Positions 33,316-36,619 of a DNA stretch of 36,619 bases are shown piece after piece. The DNA is taken from positions 4,505,011-4,541,629 of the forward strand of contig NC_031474.1 in assembly GCF_000006565.2 (NCBI RefSeq). Direction: 5' to 3'. The notes beneath the pieces are model-generated. The model was not told where the DNA came from and ran no database searches. It saw nothing but the letters and a program-made list of their open reading frames with translations. Position numbers and translations under genes: made by a program. Origin of the DNA: Toxoplasma gondii ME49. Lineage: Eukaryota; Apicomplexa; Conoidasida; Eucoccidiorida; Sarcocystidae. How positions within the stretch are numbered: position 1 is the stretch's first letter; every line of letters starts with the position of its first letter.

Positions 33316-33425
33316 ATTGGCTAACTCCGTGACACCAGCCACGGTAATACGGAGGTACAGGCGTTTATCAAAATTACTGGTCGTGCTGTCTTAAGCAGTC
33401 CAGCAGCGTAGTGGTGTACAGCAAC
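33316..33425 (+). pseudogene. rrs: Plastid-type small-subunit rRNA fragment (530-loop region)
   Basis: GGCTAACTCCGTGAC followed by ACCAGCCACGGTAATACGGAGG is the universally conserved 530 loop (usual form GTGCCAGCAGCCGCGGTAATAC) with substitutions and a small change at the GCCAGCAGCCGC core. Downstream AAAATTACTGGTCGTGC corresponds to the normally invariant GAATTACTGGGCGTAAAGC. Changes at invariant ribosomal positions show that it is not functional. Only about 110 nt of a ~1.5-kb gene are recognisable. Confidence 0.82.
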
Positions 33426-33506
33426 CATAAAGAAGTCACATATTTATTTTAAGGACTAGATTAATTTCAGCAATTATTTGTTCTTAATTCGACGATGAAT
33501 TTCTTT

Positions 33507-33560
33507 GCTAATGTGACTCAATGGTAGCGTCGATGATTTGTAATCAGGATGAGTCTCGCG
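33507..33560 (+). pseudogene. trnT: tRNA-Thr(UGU)-like fragment, 3' part missing
   Basis: GCTAATG looks like a 5' acceptor strand. The D-arm region contains ACTCAATGGTAG and the anticodon loop reads TTTGTAA, with TGT at the anticodon position. Only three of the five anticodon-stem pairs form. No T-arm (GGTTCGAATCC type) or matching 3' acceptor (CATTAGC) follows. It is a decayed remnant. Confidence 0.7.
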
Positions 33561-35529
33561 TGTAGGTGGAAAGGAGCGGAAAACTCGTGCTGCGGCATGT
33601 TAGTGGATAGGGGTGCACCTGCCTGGCTGGCTCATTTTTGCCCCGAGATAGCGGAATAAGGGGGAACGCTAAAGGGAGCACTGCATGTCTGTGATTGATG
33701 CCGGAACCTAATCGCTAGCGATCATGCTGAAGTGACCCTTAGGCGGACGACAAGAATAGCGGGTCACAGCGCTCTCGTATGCGTGGGTGGGTTTCTGTGT
33801 TTATTGCAAATAGTGTTTGTGGGAATGTCTGTTTAGTTTAGAGGCTGGTCGCCATTCAGTGATGCGCAGAGAGCTACAGTTGTGTAGGTCATGTAGAACC
33901 TCTTGGGTCGCGGGTTCATCGAGAGGGGTCATCGCATGGCGAAGCATGGCGAGTGTGCGATACCGTGTTCGGACAGTGCTGATGGCACCCAGAGGAGACG
34001 CTAATGATTCATCAAGAAAGAGCCCGTGAAGGACATGGACACATGTGCGGTTACGGGTGTACGGACGACGGTTGTGTTATTATTGGACTAAAGGGCAGTC
34101 TGTCCACTCAGGGGCTGCAGCACGCGGGAGCATGCAACCGTGATGCCTCCGTGTACCGGTTTATTGCCACTGTCGGACGTTGCGCATGCAAATTATGGTT
34201 TGAGGCCGGCATCATCCCCGCGACTAGTTACCGGTGACGCCTCGCCTGGCAAGAGGCAGCAGCGCCGTCGTGCAGGCAAATGGGAGGCTTGCACACACGT
34301 CCGCACCAACACGTCGTTCTGCGGTTGTGCTGTTGCGATGACTGAACTGTTAGGGTGATGCGTATGTGTCCCCCGCCGAGTAAAGAGCAAGTGCTGTCTA
34401 GGACGCTAGGGACCATGTTAGAGTCCTGCAGAGCCAGAAGGCACAGAATGTGACGCGCGTGGACGAAAAAATCAACTTGCAGTGTTTTACTCTCATGGTA
34501 ACATACGGACAGAGAGGATATCACGTCGAAACGGATTAAACGACCAAATAGTGGTGTGCCTGCGGGTATATGACGCACGGATACAGATGGCTCTCCCTTT
34601 CCTCTTGTACTCGATAATAACAGGTTTTACGGTGTAAACGCTGTTTCCGTGCACATTGGGAAAGTCCTGTCGGTCATGTGACTGGTGAAAGAGCCGCCGT
34701 TTCGTCTGTGGATGCATCATAGCGGTTTTTTGAAATTTGTAACCCTGTTTTTGAATAGAGCGTGTGAAACGGACCCACACATGTGCAGCTGGCAAGAAAT
34801 TTGTTGATGGCAATCGTTGAGTTCATTGTCATTTACTTTTTGTATGTGAAGTATTATGACACTGAGCGTGGTGTGTTTTCATTGGTACTCAAGGTTGCAA
34901 GACTGAAAACTATATATTATCCGTTTGTGCTGGTTTCACCATTATAGATCAGCCTGAAGGACTTAGTGTGGGTCGCTTCCTGGTACATGTGTGGCTGCAC
35001 ACAGTGCCGCGAAGGATGTGCTTTAGGGCTGAAGTCACGCTAGGTGTGCTTTATGAGAATACCTCAGTCCTGCTTTTGGCTCAGCCACACGTTCAGTGTC
35101 GCAGTTTGGCAGTTACAGTTGTCACTGTTACTAAGTCAGGTTATCCTATAGAACCAGTAGCTTTTTCGACATGCTCAATGTTACATGGAAGGCCCGACCA
35201 GATACGCAGTGACACGTCACACGTGATAGAGCATGAACTGTTGTGCAGGAGAGTGAACCTTAGGAAAATAGCGTTTATCGCCCGAAGCTAGATTTCGCTC
35301 TTTTTGGCGATGTCATGACGCCAGAGAGTATTTTGGAGTCTCTCCCACAGAGACTGCATCACACTTATTGTGGCTTCAACGATACATCCAACAGACAAAC
35401 CGCCGTACGCCTTCGTGGCGGGCATTGTCTAAAAGATTACATTGCGGATTCAGCCGTGTCCAGGGCTTACTATACACCGGCTTCCGGGCTTCTTACCGTT
35501 TAGGCTTGCATAGGAATTTTTTACGGCTT
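33561..35529. other. Telomere-proximal unique spacer
   Basis: No satellite landmark, RNA gene or convincing protein gene is seen. The longest plus-strand frame near the telomere, 34968-35291 (107 codons), has no recognisable domain, and its start context is unremarkable. Other organellar fragments could be present, but none is identifiable without a search. Confidence 0.5.
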
Positions 35530-35541
35530 ACCCTATAGGGT
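35530..35541. other. 12-bp palindrome of half-telomeric sequence
   Basis: ACCCTATAGGGT is its own reverse complement and joins a CCCTA half-repeat to a TAGGG half-repeat. It lies immediately before the first TTTAGGG. Confidence 0.9.
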
Positions 35542-35542
35542 C

Positions 35543-35953
35543 TTTAGGGTTTCCTTTAGGGTTTAGGGTTTCCTTTAGGGTTTAGGGTTTCCTTTAGGGT
35601 TTAGGGTTTCCTTTAGGGTTTAGGGTTTCCTTTAGGGTTTAGGGTTTCCTTTAGGGTTTAGGGTTTCCTTTAGGGTTTAGGGTTTCCTTTAGGGTTTAGG
35701 GTTTCCTTTAGGGTTTAGGGTTTCCTTTAGGGTTTAGGGTTTCCTTTAGGGTTTAGGGTTTCCTTTAGGGTTTAGGGTTTCCTTTAGGGTTTAGGGTTTC
35801 CTTTAGGGTTTAGGGTTTCCTTTAGGGTTTAGGGTTTCCTTTAGGGTTTAGGGTTTCCTTTAGGGTTTAGGGTTTCCTTTAGGGTTTAGGGTTTCCTTTA
35901 GGGTTTAGGGTTTCCTTTAGGGTTTAGGGTTTCCTTTAGGGTTTAGGGTTTCC
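35543..35953 (+). repeat. Telomere-proximal variant array (19-bp unit, 21 copies)
   Basis: After one short starter (TTTAGGG plus TTTCC, 35543-35554) come exactly 21 units of TTTAGGGTTTAGGGTTTCC at 35555-35953 (399 bp), with no visible variation. Each unit is two telomere repeats plus a 5-bp TTTCC variant. Confidence 0.97.
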
Positions 35954-36619
35954 TTTAGGGTTTAGGGTTTAGGGTTTAGGGTTTAGGGTTTAGGGTTTAG
36001 GGTTTAGGGTTTAGGGTTTAGGGTTTAGGGTTTAGGGTTTAGGGTTTAGGGTTTAGGGTTTAGGGTTTAGGGTTTAGGGTTTAGGGTTTAGGGTTTAGGG
36101 TTTAGGGTTTAGGGTTTAGGGTTTAGGGTTTAGGGTTTAGGGTTTAGGGTTTAGGGTTTAGGGTTTAGGGTTTAGGGTTTAGGGTTTAGGGTTTAGGGTT
36201 TAGGGTTTAGGGTTTAGGGTTTAGGGTTTAGGGTTTAGGGTTTAGGGTTTAGGGTTTAGGGTTTAGGGTTTAGGGTTTAGGGTTTAGGGTTTAGGGTTTA
36301 GGGTTTAGGGTTTAGGGTTTAGGGTTTAGGGTTTAGGGTTTAGGGTTTAGGGTTTAGGGTTTAGGGTTTAGGGTTTAGGGTTTAGGGTAGGGTTTAGGGT
36401 TTAGGGTTTAGGGTTTAGGGTTTAGGGTTTAGGGTTTAGGGTTTAGGGTTTAGGGTTTAGGGTTTAGGGTTTAGGGTTTAGGGTTTAGGGTTTAGGGTTT
36501 AGGGTTTAGGGTTTAGGGTTTAGGGTTTAGGGTTTAGGGTTTAGGGTTTAGGGTTTAGGGTTTAGGGTTTAGGGTTTAGGGTTTAGGGTTTAGGGTTTAG
36601 GGTTTAGGGTTTAGGGTTT
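35954..36619 (+). repeat. Telomere, TTTAGGG array (right chromosome end)
   Basis: 62 perfect TTTAGGG repeats (35954-36387), one 5-bp TAGGG at 36388-36392, then 32 more repeats and a final TTT. The G-rich strand runs 5' to 3' toward the right edge, the orientation of a right-hand telomere. The array is cut by the window or assembly end, so its true length is unknown. Confidence 0.99.

Larger units (their letters stand above)
33206..33560 (+). pseudogene. Nuclear insertion of plastid (apicoplast-type) DNA, degraded
   Basis: The segment is conspicuously AT-rich against its surroundings. It contains a recognisable piece of bacterial-type small-subunit rRNA followed, about 85 bp later on the same strand, by a tRNA-Thr(UGU)-like fragment. 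Both match organelle genes more than nuclear ones. The low GC suits an apicoplast source. The limits are estimates from composition; the nearby sequence 33206-33315 has no identifiable gene. A mitochondrial origin is less likely because coccidian mitochondrial rRNAs are fragmented and lack tRNA genes. Confidence 0.7.

Noticed and set aside
33316..33425. Functional rRNA gene
   Set aside because: Only about 110 nt are recognisable, with changes at positions that are invariant in working ribosomes.
34968..35291. 107-codon plus-strand frame close to the telomere
   Set aside because: No recognisable domain or signal and length within chance for this composition. I considered a mitochondrial gene remnant but could not identify one.
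35954..36619. Plant or algal chromosome end, given the TTTAGGG repeat
   Set aside because: Not excluded by the telomere alone. The AT-rich degraded plastid-type fragment and gene-free satellite organisation fit a coccidian apicomplexan better. Eimeria was considered less likely because the expected CAG-rich repeats are absent.

Overview
The window is a chromosome end. The last 666 bp (35954-36619) are an almost perfect TTTAGGG array with the G-rich strand running toward the right edge, so the chromosome terminus lies at or beyond the right end. A degraded AT-rich plastid-type rRNA/tRNA fragment sits about 2 kb inside the telomere (33206-33560). Combined with roughly half-GC, gene-free satellite DNA, this best fits a coccidian apicomplexan (Toxoplasma/Neospora/Hammondia-like, family Sarcocystidae). 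That assignment is inference: TTTAGGG is also used by plants and several algae, and no database search was possible.

I find no protein-coding gene I can defend. From 1 to about 31870 the window is one huge, layered satellite domain. An old monomer/higher-order repeat family, with all copies in the same orientation, has diverged strongly. Several recent tandem duplications are superimposed on it: period 1624 bp (7398-10400), offset 1736 bp (11308-13835), period 1168 bp (14419-16963), about 1.2-1.3 kb (25332-28494) and 707 bp (29824-31298). There is also a patchwork long-range duplication (20508-21534 versus 28495-29885). At the left, three diverged ~2.9 kb higher-order units start near 1, 2898 and 5781. 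A 16-bp minisatellite lies inside the 707-bp units. Three runs of N (20832-20851, 26221-26308, 27560-27579) mark assembly gaps, and two of them fall at the same place in the repeat unit.

The most unusual signal is a short cassette found at least 23 times across the satellite: a pyrimidine-rich tract ending in CAG, then exactly 9 variable bases, then GTRNG. It looks like a 3' splice site, a 9-nt micro-exon and a 5' splice site. The 9-base core varies between families. Donor-like positions +3 (purine) and +5 (G), which I did not use to find the sites, hold in every copy. Three copies were found at positions predicted from the spacing of a related upstream motif.

From 31871 to 35529 the satellite signature stops. 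This stretch is a non-repetitive subtelomeric spacer carrying the plastid-derived fragment. The telomere begins with a 12-bp palindrome of half-telomeric sequence (35530-35541). It is followed by exactly 21 copies of a 19-bp variant unit (two telomere repeats plus TTTCC) and then the pure TTTAGGG array.
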